Origin: Adiantum capillus-veneris
Lineage: Eukaryota; Streptophyta; Polypodiopsida; Polypodiales; Pteridaceae
Assembly (NCBI GenBank): GCA_014529385.2
Contig: CM043966.1
Coordinates: 103,179,087 to 103,243,086 of the forward strand
DNA length: 64,000 nt
Reading direction: 5' to 3'
Shown: positions 32,286 through 43,336 of the stretch, in pieces
Layout: each line of letters starts with the position of its first letter
Numbering within the stretch: position 1 is the first letter of the stretch
Notes under the pieces: generated by a model
Databases searched by the model: none
What the model was told of the DNA's origin: nothing
What the model saw: only the letters and a program-made list of their open reading frames with translations
Position numbers and translations under genes: made by a program

Positions 32286-32626
32286 GGTTGGGTTCAGACC
32301 AGCCGATGGAATAGAGAGAGGCAGGGGCATGCCTCTGTTGCCGCGCATGGATTGGTCGAAGAGAGAACTGGCTTCCAGACCTGAAATTTTTATAATATTT
32401 GGTTTTTTCTGTGTCCTGAGAACTTGGGACGTGTGCTTTTGCAGTGCCAATTGTGGGCAGCAAGTTTGAGCTCTTACGCACATGCTCTGCCCCAGGCTCA
32501 TTGTGATTTGCTGAAGGCTTTTCCCGCCATTGGAAAGTAGCCTTTAATGTCCCGCCGTGTGTGAACAAAGAGGCGAAGGCTGCAAAAAGCAGAGCGTTGT
32601 GCTGGCGGGCTCGTCTGAACCTGTCC
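32286..32626. mobile_element. Tourist-like MITE (341 bp, TTA target duplication)
   Basis: The ends are inverted repeats (GGTTGGGTTCAGACCAGCCG against GGACAGGTTCAGACGAGCCC, 15 of 20 positions). TTA is present on both sides (32283-32285 and 32627-32629), the standard duplication of PIF/Harbinger elements. The interior is noticeably GC-richer than its surroundings. A 133-codon minus-strand frame crosses the left half but shows no transposase domain and overlaps other frames. Confidence 0.68.
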
Positions 32627-34207
32627 TTAGTCTTGCAATTGTTTGCAAGAAGGGTAGTGTTTGTGTCTGTGAGCTGCAAGGGAGGAGGAGAAGAGTACTG
32701 GTCTGTAAGGAACCAGATTTTGACTTATGAAGCGTTTGCAAAAGGTTTAATGTCCTCTTGCACACAACATTTGGATTGGAAAAGAGAAGAATAAAAATAT
32801 TGATGTGGGGGACAATTTATATGAGGATATGATGCCTTCCTCCCTTGTGGGAGTGAGAGGGACGTTGTTTTGGTGCCCTCCTTGATGTAAGTCGATGGAT
32901 AAGTAGAGCTATGACTCTTAGGATTATATTTTTTTGCCTCTGAAGGCCTCAGAGGAGAGGGGGTAAAGGCTCACAATACTTATGTCAAGGCTTACAATAC
33001 TTATGTCATTTTTGTAGTGTTGTAAGGACCCCCGGATTTGCAGTTCTCGATAGCTAGCATGGAGGGAGACTCGATGTCGGTACACACATTTCACCTAGCT
33101 TCAGTTGCATGGGTTTACTATGGATAGATTTGACACCCTTTAGTACTCCATAGATGCACCATTGCTTGCATTTACAAATTAAGAGATCAACGAGAATATC
33201 AGGTGTGCATCTTGAGAGAGAGGGTGACGATTCCTTGGAAGTTGGAAAAGAAAATAGCTTTTTACAAAGTATTTTCTTCTCATTACCAAGGTGGTAAGGT
33301 ATGTAAGGTATTGTATGTATTCGGTACGACGTATACATAGTACCAAATGGATAGTTGTTAGGTACGTGAAATTTGTGTGTTTAAAAAAAGAAAAACCAAA
33401 AACCTGCAATATAATCTGTACTTGATAAAAATTGATAAGTATCACTCCTAGGCAAAGCTTTCATACGAGTTAATGATCTTGTTTGCCCTCCTATATTCAC
33501 CACCTCAATGACACTCGTGTGCTCTGGGTATGAAAGTTGTGTCGAATAACACACCCCACCTAAAAAGACGAATGTACAATACGAATTGGCATCGCACCGC
33601 ATCGTACGGATGTACCGTATCATACGGATCCTACCTGGTGAGTCAATACTAGGGATGGATTTGCGTTACGATTGTTGGGATACATGGATTTACACCTTTG
33701 GACCCCTTGATGTGTCATAGCAAACACCTCCCTTCCATTAGTCGTAGATAGAGACGGGTAGAGACTTGAGAATCTCTAGATTAGTGGATATGCCATAAGA
33801 AAAGGCGCCTTCTAGATGTTGGTGCCTAGTATATTATGAGCCATGACAATTTTCATTCTCTTGTTAAGAGCTTCAATTTTCATTATAATGATGGCGATAA
33901 TTTATTTATTTTGTTGCAACCATATGATGCTCGAATTTAAACTGTCTTTAGATTTGAGGGGCACTTGGTCGGTAACACGACTAATATCTATCGTCTTAGA
34001 AGCATGTATTTATGTGTAAATGTGGCATTCATTCTATATGCATATATAGCGTTTGTTCAAGTCTTATGTGAAATAAATACTTGGTTGGTAACGTGACCTT
34101 GAAGAGTTTCATATACAAATTTTTTATTATATCTTCAAATGTTTGTGTTGATTGTTTTTGTCAAAGTATCTCGTATCAAATCACAACAAATCACAACGCG
34201 TCTATCA
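32627..34207. other. No gene recognised
   Basis: AT-rich intergenic DNA. A stretch near 33580-33640 (GCATCGTACGGATGTACCGT) has short self-complementary segments, but no element boundaries were found. Confidence 0.5.
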
Positions 34208-34400
34208 AAAATAAAAGAGAATCATAATTATTTGACAACTATATGTTGAATTATTTGTCAACTATCTCTATCATGTTAACTAACTTTATTGAAAAATTAA
34301 TACTTCGCTATATATGTTATTATTGAACTATCTAAAAAAAAAAGAGAATCATAATTATTTGACAACTATTTGTCAACTATCCCTATCATGTTAACAAACC
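34208..34400. repeat. Tandem duplication, about 126-bp period
   Basis: AAAAGAGAATCATAATTATT(TGACAACTAT...)ATCATGTTAAC occurs twice (from about 34208 and about 34334). Confidence 0.8.
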
Positions 34401-34488
34401 TTACTAAAAAACTAGAATTTTGTTCACAATATGCTATTTTTTTTAACATATTGAACTTTGGATATTAATTAATCACAAAATTAGACTT

Positions 34489-34493
<5 letters not shown>

Positions 34494-34530
<37 letters not shown>
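34494..34530. repeat. (TC)n microsatellite
   Basis: About 18 TC units. Confidence 0.95.
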
Positions 34531-34532
<2 letters not shown>

Positions 34533-34784
34533 GCAAAATTTGTAATGAGATGCAAAATATACTTGAGCTACAAAAATTGTTGAAATCATAGATTTTAGTA
34601 AATGAAACACTACTTTTGTATATAACATCAAAACCTCACGAAATTGTTTACATATGAAAATAAGAAAAGAAAAAAACTCAATTTACATATGTATAAATCT
34701 TACAATTGTATGAAAAGCTCAAAAATAAATATTTTATTTCAAATTGGTAAATTATTTACATATTAAATTGTCAATGTCATAGTG

Positions 34785-35145
34785 TAACATAGTTTTTAAA
34801 AGTGTTACATGTTTAACTTGTATGGTTCGAAAGATTGTGTCAATGTATTTGATTAACTTTATCATCATGGTTTGTGTCATATTTTATCAACTTTGAACAT
34901 AACTAATGTTAATAATCAAAATGTGAACCAATGGCTTATGGTTTAGCATAGTTTTTTGAAGTGTTTAATGTTTTTAACCCATATAGTCTGAAAGATTGAG
35001 TCAATGTATTTGATTTGCGTTATCCTCATGGTTTGTGTCATATTTTATTAACTTTGGGTACATCTAGTGTTAGCAATTAAAATGTGAATCAATGTCTTAT
35101 GATTTAACATATGTTTTTAAAGTGTTACATACCTTTAACCTAATA
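34785..35145. repeat. 160-bp tandem repeat, two and a quarter copies
   Basis: Copies begin at 34785 (TAACATAGTTTTTAAAAGTG), 34944 and 35105. Shared blocks include GTCAATGTATTTGATT and CATGGTTTGTGTCATATTTT. It is AT-rich and non-coding. Confidence 0.88.
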
Positions 35146-35812
35146 TTTTGATAGTATAATATGTGTGAAACCTAGATGTGCTATGCAATAATAATTAAAT
35201 CGATTATTAATTGATCAATGTGAAAATGATGTGTGAACAAAGAAAATCATCATGCAAACCATTCGTAAGGATTGTATCCAAACAATTTCAATGTGTGCAG
35301 ATGTCAGAATACAACAAATTAATGAGAGCGACATTTTTATTAAAGATTCTAGTAGCATTGTTTGAGAGAATAAAGAGTGCAGGCTTTGTGAAGAAGGCCA
35401 CCACGAGTTATTGGTGCTAACAGGTATTAGAGAATTCAATCCTCATCATAAAATCAAAACGATGCTTGGTAGCATGAAGATATGTTGCAGAGACTTGAAA
35501 GAAGACGTTCCTTCCACTTGCAATATGGCCAAGGTAGAGCTATGGTACAGATAGTGAGGAGTAGAAGGTAAAGATAAAGAGAGTGAAAGTTTAGGATCAA
35601 TCCACTTTGCCTAAGCGAGTCACGATGATGCAAGATGTGCAAAGAGTCATTGACAGTTGATTGGATGCTAGTGACACAGGAACATTCATGCGCACATCAT
35701 TGAATGCTAAGTGTAAGCATTTGATTGGAATTCCCTACGAAGTCTTAGTAGAAGGTGCCAGGATTGGAGCATGTTCGTTTGTGTTTGTAGCTTATATACC
35801 ATTTCTTTTCAG
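35146..35812 (+). other. Possible upstream part of the kinase-like remnant
   Basis: Short plus-strand frames (for example 35211-35420 and 35661-35843) precede the kinase-like exon. No motif is recognised. They may be N-terminal exons of the same decayed gene. Confidence 0.3.
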
Positions 35813-36360
35813 AACATATCAATTACATAGGCAAATGCTATAAGGGAGGGATAGAAGCAAATTTCAACAGCTTCCAAACAAAGCAAGGAATGCAAACATT
35901 GCATTTATTATCAAATGCATCAGTTTCACTTCAAAGGCCCCTTGGATTACTCTCTTTTCATACTATAATGGGGGCTCATTGGGAGACGATGTGCCAAGTA
36001 CCCTTCTCGCAAGGCACATTTCAATGTTGCATACACAGACTCTAGTATGATTGGAAGAAATTGCTACCTACAAATCAACAACCATCGGAGATAGAGCATG
36101 CACATCCTATAAGAGTGATTGAACACATTCCAACCATTTTGCACACGTTGATTGATTTCATTGCAGTTGCTCACTCAACTGGAATTGTATGTTGCGATCT
36201 ACATTCATATAACGTAATGTTAGATTTTACCCGCACAAATAAACTTTGCATCGATATTATTGATTGGGACATGATGCTCATAACTCCATCCAAGGGGATG
36301 TCAAATAATCATCTACTTTTCCATCAATTTGGGTTTTTCAATTGGGCCATCTATTTATAA
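35813..36360 (+). pseudogene. Kinase-like exon with DLHSYN catalytic loop
   Basis: TTTCTTTTCAG at 35802-35812 looks like a 3' splice site. After it the frame stays open to a TAG at 36043 and then on to a TAA at 36358. The second half carries HTLIDFIAVAHSTGIV followed by CCDLHSYNVMLDF and, 8 residues on, CIDIIDWDMML. This is the arrangement of kinase catalytic loop (D-x-x-x-x-N) and metal-binding loop, here D-W-D in place of D-F-G. It suggests an atypical kinase or pseudokinase. The in-frame TAG and degraded surroundings argue for a dead copy. A TTTGTAATTGCAG at about 36650 could be the acceptor of the next intron. Confidence 0.5.
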
Positions 36361-36962
36361 TCAATCAAGTTGACTATTGTATACATGAATGGTTTTTCAT
36401 TTGGATCAATCGTCTATAACCAATCACGTTGATTGCTCTATACATGAAGTGTTTGGGTCAATTGTCTATAATTGTTATGATTGGGTCAACTATCTATAAT
36501 CGTGCTTATTATTCTATTTAAGTATTTTGATTTCTCTGGTTTGATGTGGTCTTAATTGTGGTTGATAAATACTTTGCACTGAAGAATGAAAGATATTCGA
36601 GAGAACAATGTTTCACATATATTTAATATTTGTCTATTTTGTAATTGCAGTTCTAAGATACCATGATTGAGCAAAACCAAGCATGTGATACACAACTACC
36701 CTAACATATAATCACCAAGTAGATGTTAATGTTTTTCAATGCAAGAAGTCTCTAGCACATGGCATATCAATACAACAAGTGATGCACATAGCTTGTCACG
36801 ATCGACTATCGAAATGGGCAAACCACGTGCAATGGAAAGATGTCAGCAAATAAGCGATCAAGGAAATGATCAAAGACAATATGGCCATGTGAACACAAGA
36901 AAGATAGGTGGAAAGTATCAAAGTACCAGCATCTTCAAGTATCCCAAACATCACAAAACAGA

Positions 36963-37214
36963 GTGGAAAAAAATCTTGATCTCTTAAGCCAAGACATTCA
37001 AAACTTGACACGACAAGTGAATCCTCTGTCTATTCAAGGGACACACATAAGTCACTTGGTTGTACATCCAGACTTAGTCCTTGCACCACACACAATTACA
37101 TCTTCATCCTCTCAATGCCCGGTATGCTACAAGACTTTTGATGGATGGAGTAGTTTCTACACATTGGTATGTGACCACTATTATCACCTAATCTTCTTAA
37201 CTGGAACAATGTAA
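36963..37214 (+). pseudogene. RING-like zinc-finger fragment
   Basis: Near the end of an 83-codon frame is CPVCYKTFDGWSSF followed by TLVCDHYYHLIFLTGTM. The spacing C-x2-C ... C-x-H-x2-H resembles a RING finger, but the next ligand is Phe and the final Cys pair is missing before the stop. It lies 600 bases downstream of the kinase-like exon on the same strand and may be a later exon of the same gene or a neighbour. The call rests on a short motif. Confidence 0.35.
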
Positions 37215-37437
37215 AACAATAGTCGATGTGGACTCTATTCTCAAGAAATTTCATAGGGTGTGAAGTACATGTTTGGGATGGCTAATGAGTACAAATTTAA
37301 GCAAGCACGACAAAGCACCCCTAATGTAATAAGAAATCTATTCACTATTGAAGAAGCATAGTCAAAATACCAGTCTTCACAACAATAAACAATGTCATTG
37401 TAATTTTTCCTTAAAGCATCATTGTATACATTAAAAA

Positions 37438-37949
37438 ATTGTTGAAGAATATAAGCTTCAATTAAATTTTCACATCTTGCAATCTTGTGACGTCTTATGT
37501 TGTCTTTTTAGTCATTGTTTTTCTCTAAGCCTGTCCATTGTCCATTTGCTCTGTTGAATCGTTTACATATATTATGAGGTTCTTTTCAATTTTGGCTATC
37601 GTACACTGAGATATGCTAACATTGAACTCACCTCATCTTTTGTTTGAAAATCGTACATGCAACTAGGAATTTCTTCCTCATAGCTAACACTTTATTGTTG
37701 AAGAATATAAGCTTCAATTAAAATTTCACATCTTGCAATCTTGTGACATATTATGTTGTCTGTATTGTCATTGTTTTTCTCTGAGCCTGTCCATTGTCTA
37801 TTTGCTCTGTTGAATTGTCTACATCTATCTGAGGTTCTTTTCAATTTTGGCTATCATACACTGAGATATGCTAACATTGAACTCACCTTCATCTTTTGTT
37901 TGACAATCGTACATGCAACCACGAATTTCTTTCTTATAGCTAACACTTT
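37438..37949. repeat. 256-bp tandem duplication
   Basis: Two adjacent copies (37438-37693 and 37694-37949), both starting (A)TTGTTGAAGAATATAAGCTT and ending ATAGCTAACACTTT. They are about 93 percent identical by eye. Confidence 0.93.
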
Positions 37950-38639
37950 TGATATAATGCAATGTCTTTCATTGCAAAGCATGTAAACTAGATTTTTATC
38001 TTTGTATGTTAATAATCTGTTACAAATTGTGCTATGAATATGTTTATACATACTTCAATTTCTCTCATAGCTTGAATTTGTTGCACATTGTGTCAAAACT
38101 TTCATTGCAAGTAGACGTAGAGTCGATTAATGCTCACCATCGTTCATCGTTCACCACTTCCATACAGGTTACTCTTTTGTCTTTAATTGGATAAAATCAT
38201 TTGCAAAAAGCTCTTCTTTTTGTCTCAAAATGCACTCATTTCTTTGATGCAATTAATTTGATCATGAGCATTGGAGTAGAACATACCGACTACCTGATAG
38301 AAATCATTGACTACCTTTGTATTTGACATCAAGTTTAAATTCCAATAATCTGGATTGAGCATGTACGCCACACTATGGAGTGTCCCTATGAGCACTCTTC
38401 CACCTTACATGAAAATACTTGGATAAAACTTTCTGTTGTTTTGTAAAAAATGATATTTGCCACTCCTTTCCTACTAAATACTTTTTTAACTCCTCAGATT
38501 TTCTAAACTTTGTTGGAATATCCACCAAGTCATCCTCACTTTTCCTACGTTTGGTGCTTTTTAATCAAGGTTGCAAATTGTAAACATAACAGACATCATT
38601 ACGTGGTATACATTCATTACACTCAACCAAGCATGCTTG
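37950..38639. other. No gene recognised
   Basis: AT-rich sequence between the tandem duplication and the hAT remnant. Confidence 0.5.
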
Positions 38640-39870
38640 TTTATGGATCCTCATAAACTTGTAATCTTCTCTTTCAGTTGCTCAGACTGATCAAGCTTCC
38701 ATTTGTCAAATGTTGTGCAATCCAAAGTATTAATCACATCGCACTTATTATATAGGAGAGATTCCAATGTACAATAGTGAGTGCAAAATTGAGTATCAAT
38801 AGGCAATTTCAACAAAACTGACAAGCGCATCCTGTATATATCAAGCACTCTTTGTTGTTTCAAAATAAACTTCACAACTTGATGCACGATGTCGATTATT
38901 TTGGTAAGCCATGTAGTTTTTTCACTAGTATACCAATCTTTTAGCACCAAGTCTAAATTGTGTGTATTGTAACTATGGGCATAAATGTGTGGAAGCACCT
39001 TTTTATTATGTTACCAACATTTTTACAATTCTTTGCATTCTCCATGACTACTTGAATGATATGTACAATACCTATTTCTTTTTAACTACACTAATCAAGA
39101 CACCAGCAATATATTGTCACTTTAAATAGCACCAAAACTATCAATAGCTTTTATGAACGTCTCTCCTCTTAGACACACCAACATAACATTGATCAATGGT
39201 CTTCTTTGAGCAGTAGACCAACCATCACTCACAATTGTGTATCCTGAAAGCGATATATTCCCAAGACTATTTTTGGAAACATGCTTTCTTACTTCGATGT
39301 AATATTTGTCCAAGAGATAGTTTATATTGTGTGATATGAAAGGCTTGAAAATAATGAACCATACTCACCAATTTTCTTCCATGCATGGTTTCAATAATGG
39401 TTATCAATCATGACTAATACACTTTCGATGAAGAAAATTACTTTTGCAAGCACATTTGTGCCTCTTCTAGTGTTTGCATTTGGAAAGCTTTGGTACTAAG
39501 ATCTTTGTTGCATTTGCCTAAGCCTTACCTCGCTATCGCACTTTAGAAGAAACACTGTTTGGTATTGTGTCTCCTTGTGCATGTTGTTTAGTAGTGTTCT
39601 TTGGTGTTATCATAGGATTGACATGATTGGAGTTCAACTCTAACTACTCTCGATATGCATTCATAACAGACTTCTCTACCTGGTGTCTCTTGCCACCCTT
39701 CTTCTCCAACTCTTCTCTCAAATGGTTTGCAACTGTAGGTGCTTGAGGATGTGCGCATTTGTGAGAACTCTGTTTGAAACCACCCGAGAAATGATCCCTA
39801 ATATCTGGATCACCGTGTGATTTTGTGACCTGGTATAATTTACATCACCACTCTATATATCGATTGCATA
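38640..39870 (-). pseudogene. hAT-type transposase remnant (DUF659)
   Basis: On the minus strand a DUF659 segment at 39122-39313 reads SGYTIVSDGWSTAQRRPLIN and then VCLRGETFIKAIDS, matching the S-DGW-x4-R-x-L-x-N signature of plant hAT-derived transposases. A later segment at 38651-38998 has HIYAHSYNTHNLDLVLKDW, the helical region after the catalytic domain, and LKLPIDTQFCTHYCTLESLL, resembling the P-x-x-TRFAT-x-x-x-L motif. Basic upstream text at about 39680-39800 may be the BED-finger linker. Frames are interrupted and no terminal inverted repeats were identified. Confidence 0.7.
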
Positions 39871-40289
39871 TGTTGTGAGCAAACTTTCACTCTTTGTTGG
39901 GGGCTTTTTTTTTCTTTCCTCACTATATACTACTTGTGTCGACATTTTATTCCATTGATTGCAATTATAGCTAAAGGCATAAGAACTATATATTTAGTTA
40001 CAAAAATAATTTTCTACTGTCCAATATATATGAAAACTAAAAATTTCATTAAAAAAGAAATCCAATTTACACACCGTGCGATTTGCAAATAATAAGACAC
40101 ATTTATAAAAATCACATTGTTTTTATTTAGTGGTGGTAAATTTTATTATTTGCCCAATTTTTTTCACATGTAACAAAGCTCCTTGTGTGGGATAAAACAC
40201 CAACTTAAAATCCAAGATTTGTTACACATTTTGGATTGAGGAAATATGTGTGTTGTGTATACACTAAACAAGTGTCCACAAAATCATGA
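39871..40289. other. No gene recognised
   Basis: AT-rich sequence between the hAT remnant and the copia fragment. Confidence 0.5.
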
Positions 40290-42516
40290 CATATTATCAC
40301 TTTGTATGAGGCCTGGCATGGCAAGAATCCATCTATTAGTCACTTGCGTGTGTTTGGTTGCTTGGTTTATGCTTTGGTGTCTGAGCAACAAGGTAGAAAA
40401 TTGGGTGATAAGGCTATGAAATGTATTTTTATTAACAAGGCACATGTACACCGTATCATTAGGAAAAGTTTGGACTCAAAAATGGGCCTTGTAAGAATTG
40501 TTGATGTGGCATAGCTTTCAAAAAGTGGGGATCGGTAAATTTTTTGCAAATAAGATCCAAACTTGTCGGAGGTTGGATATTTAGAATCTACTCTTCAAAT
40601 GCTATCTATTGATATATAGCATGCATGTATCGGACATTGTTTTCATGTAGATGTAGAAAAAGGTGATTTTAGATTACCGTAATGGTAACAAAACCTGGCT
40701 GATTGAAAAAAAATGGCTTAACTTTCATAGAAGTCATCCAAACTTTTTGGACCTTGGCTCTTTAGAGTCCATTTTCCAAGAACTTTCCAATGATAGGTCA
40801 TATCATGGGGTTCTAAGCAATATTTAAAGGGGTCTACCGGGTTGCTTTCTTTTGTACAACTTTGATGATGTGGCACTCTTAAAAGGCCCAAAAATGAGTT
40901 CAAAATTTTCCTAATGGTAGGTTTTAAATGATGTTATAGATTAGCCCTTTTCTAATGTAAATGAACATGCTGTCAATGGTGAGGATATGCTTGAAAATGA
41001 GTAGGCTAGGGACATTCCAAAATAACTCGTCTAAAAATTGTGTGATAATAAATTAGGTGCACCTTTGTCTATTGCTACCCATTTGGGCTCCCAACATCCC
41101 TCTTATGCATCATTTTGTTAGGCTTGGTTGTATCTAGTATATATGATAAGGAATCATTTGATGAAGGAAAAAAATAAAAAAACTAGTTCGTTGTAATGTA
41201 ATATGAGTATGATGCTATTATGTGAAATGGTACATGGTCTTTGTGTGTCTTGCTTTGTGGAAAACAGGCAACTAACACCAAGCAAATTTCCAAGTTGAAA
41301 TGTAATCCTAATGGTAGTCTTGATTGCTATAAAGCTAGACTTGTGGAAAAAGGTAATGCTCAAGAAAAGGGCATTAATTGGATTTTGGCTCCCACCTGGT
41401 GTAGTAACATTCATAGAATTTGTGCATTGGCCATTCATAATTAATGGAAGAAAGACATAAAGACTGTATTTTTAACTAACGATGTTCATGAGGAAGTGTA
41501 TATAGTGCAACTTCATGGTTTTGTTCATAAAGCAAGAAAACAAGGTTTGTAGGCCAAAGAAGGCTTTTTATGGGTTGAAACAAGCTCAACGTACTTTGTA
41601 TGAAAAGATAAATGCCTACTTGGATACACATGGTGTTGTGAATAGTCCAAATAAAATCACTTTGTATGTCAAACATGTGGATGGTGTGTTTGTGATCTTG
41701 TGCTCTATGTTGATGACATGTCGCTCATTGGGACAAACAAGAAACATATTGCTAATTTTGAAGCTAAATTAAATCCCTCTTTGGAAATGAAAAAATAGGT
41801 TTCTGATCATTTTGTGCATATAACTTAAAAAGTTAATGGAGGTATTATTTTGTGTATGGAAAAGTACATTAATACATTACTACATAACTGTGGCCTTGAA
41901 GACTGTAAAGCTATAACTATTCCTATGGAGAAGGTTTGAAGGCTAGAGACTACTTTGATGTCACTCTCTATCAGTGGGCTATTGGTTGTTTTCATTTTTG
42001 TATGCATTATGAAGCAAAATGTTCAATATTCAATCTTGCATGTCAGCAAATTTATGCATAGCCCAGGGTCCATGTGTTGGAAGACAATTAAGCGCTTGAG
42101 TGGAACTATACATCTTGGGTTGTATTATCCCAAGAGGGGCCTTTTTCTCTAGATTTACATGATTTTTTAGATTGGGATTAGATTGATTACTATGACACAC
42201 AATTTTCCACTAGTGGTTTTAGTTTTATGCTTAGCAACGTATGCATATCGTGGTTGAGCAAGGAGTAGCCCACAATGGGTACTTCTAGCTATGAGGCTAA
42301 GTATAGGGTAGATTTCATAGCTACTATTGAGTGCATTTGGCTCAGATTCCTTTTCACTGACTTGGGTGTTGGACAAAAAATTGCTACCACTATTTCAACG
42401 ACATTGTAAGAAACTAAATGTTCCATGACCTCACAAAGAAAATCAAGGTGCATTCATTATATCAAGGAGAGACTCTCCGTTAGAGAGGTCAACTACTTTG
42501 TGATATGAAATTGATC
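40290..42516 (+). mobile_element. Degenerate copia fragment (integrase tail to RNase H)
   Basis: Pieces match the copia element at 42834-47883 in order. The integrase C-terminal part (EAWHGKNPSISHLRVFGCLV) is followed by the linker (CACCTTTGTCTA...), RT entry (SLDCYKARLVEKG), the RT segment KKAFYGLKQAQRTLYEKINA, and then RNase H scraps up to 42510. Stops and frameshifts are frequent. A TIR element interrupts it at 40457-40916, and the gypsy element cuts it at 42521. It is much more decayed than its relative, so it is older. Confidence 0.8.
40457..40916. mobile_element. TIR element inserted in the copia fragment (460 bp)
   Basis: The inverted ends begin CATTAGGAAAA and pair over about 40 bases (left ...TTTGGACTCAAAAATGGGCC, right ...TTTTGAACTCATTTTTGGGCC as complement). 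It breaks the copia reading just after KCIFI, where the related element continues with GYS. A TA flanks the GGAAAA ends on both sides. There is no transposase. Its end bases CATTAGGAA and its length resemble the element at 53650-54110, but the interiors differ. Confidence 0.62.
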
Positions 42517-42521
42517 TGATC

Positions 42522-42833
42522 TGTAATGGAAATGGCCTATGAACTTTGAGAATAGCGGAATTAAGAGAATTAGAGTGAGCATTTTTGTGAGGTTACTTTG
42601 GACCATGGAGGGTGAACTTAATTGATGGTAGCAACATAAACATAGTACTTTATTAACTTGGCATGAACAATACTTTTGCAAGAGAGACAGTATTATAGAA
42701 CATGACTATAGTTGAGGACCGGATTTACTTGGAGCGGGTCCCCCCTCCGAAAGGCGTTTGTATTATAGATTCTCCTATCAAGAGAGACTTGTTATAATAC
42801 AATCTTTGTGTTCCTTATGACCTTGGTGATGCT
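42522..42833 (-). repeat. Gypsy 3' LTR, left part (before the copia insertion)
   Basis: Starts TGTAATGGAAATGGCC and aligns with 53509 onward. It runs up to GGTGATGCT, where the copia element begins. It lacks the 461-bp TIR element of the other LTR: its GGCATGAACAATAC is continuous. Confidence 0.9.
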
Positions 42834-43026
42834 TGTTACCATATACATGTGGTAGTGATGTGTGTGAACACACTAGGACCGCCATGGCATTTTCTCCCTC
42901 TTTAGGAGGTTTTTTCCTCCGAGCATTGTATATACGCCCATCACTCTAGGGCTATCTATTGTGTGCCTTGAGCTTCCTTCGTCTTCTCCAAGCTGTGTGT
43001 GTTTCTCTACAACCCTAATTCCAACA
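42834..43026 (+). repeat. 5' LTR of the nested copia (193 bp)
   Basis: TGTTACCATATACATG...AATTCCAACA. Compared with the 3' LTR it lacks about 34 bases around GGGCTATCTATTGTG. A short direct CTAT repeat in that area could have mediated the loss. Confidence 0.93.
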
Positions 43027-43028
43027 AT

Positions 43029-43040
43029 TGGTATCAGAGC
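43029..43040 (+). other. Primer binding site, initiator-Met tRNA
   Basis: A perfect TGGTATCAGAGC, two bases past the LTR end. Confidence 0.94.
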
Positions 43041-43336
43041 AGGTTACGTCCTAGTTGCTAGCTGCTTCAGCATACGCCTGCTCACTTTGTTTGATTACAG
43101 TGAGGTTTGGAGAGCGTTCGCAGGTCGACAAATAGTTCGGCCTCATTTTGGGCTCCGTTTCCACTACGTAGGTCTGCACAGGCTATTTCGTCATTTTGTG
43201 TAGAATTTTTGTCAGTGCCGTTTTCTGCATAATAGGTGCCTAACAGTCCTTTACGGTTTGTGCTATATAGCACGTGTTGTTCTTGCTTTGTTTCTCCTCT
43301 TTTCGGGTAGTTTTCACATCAGGTGCAACATTTACC

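Noticed and set aside
32278-32679. 133-codon minus-strand frame as a host gene
   Set aside because: It starts and ends at the edges of the Tourist-like MITE, has no known domain and overlaps other frames.
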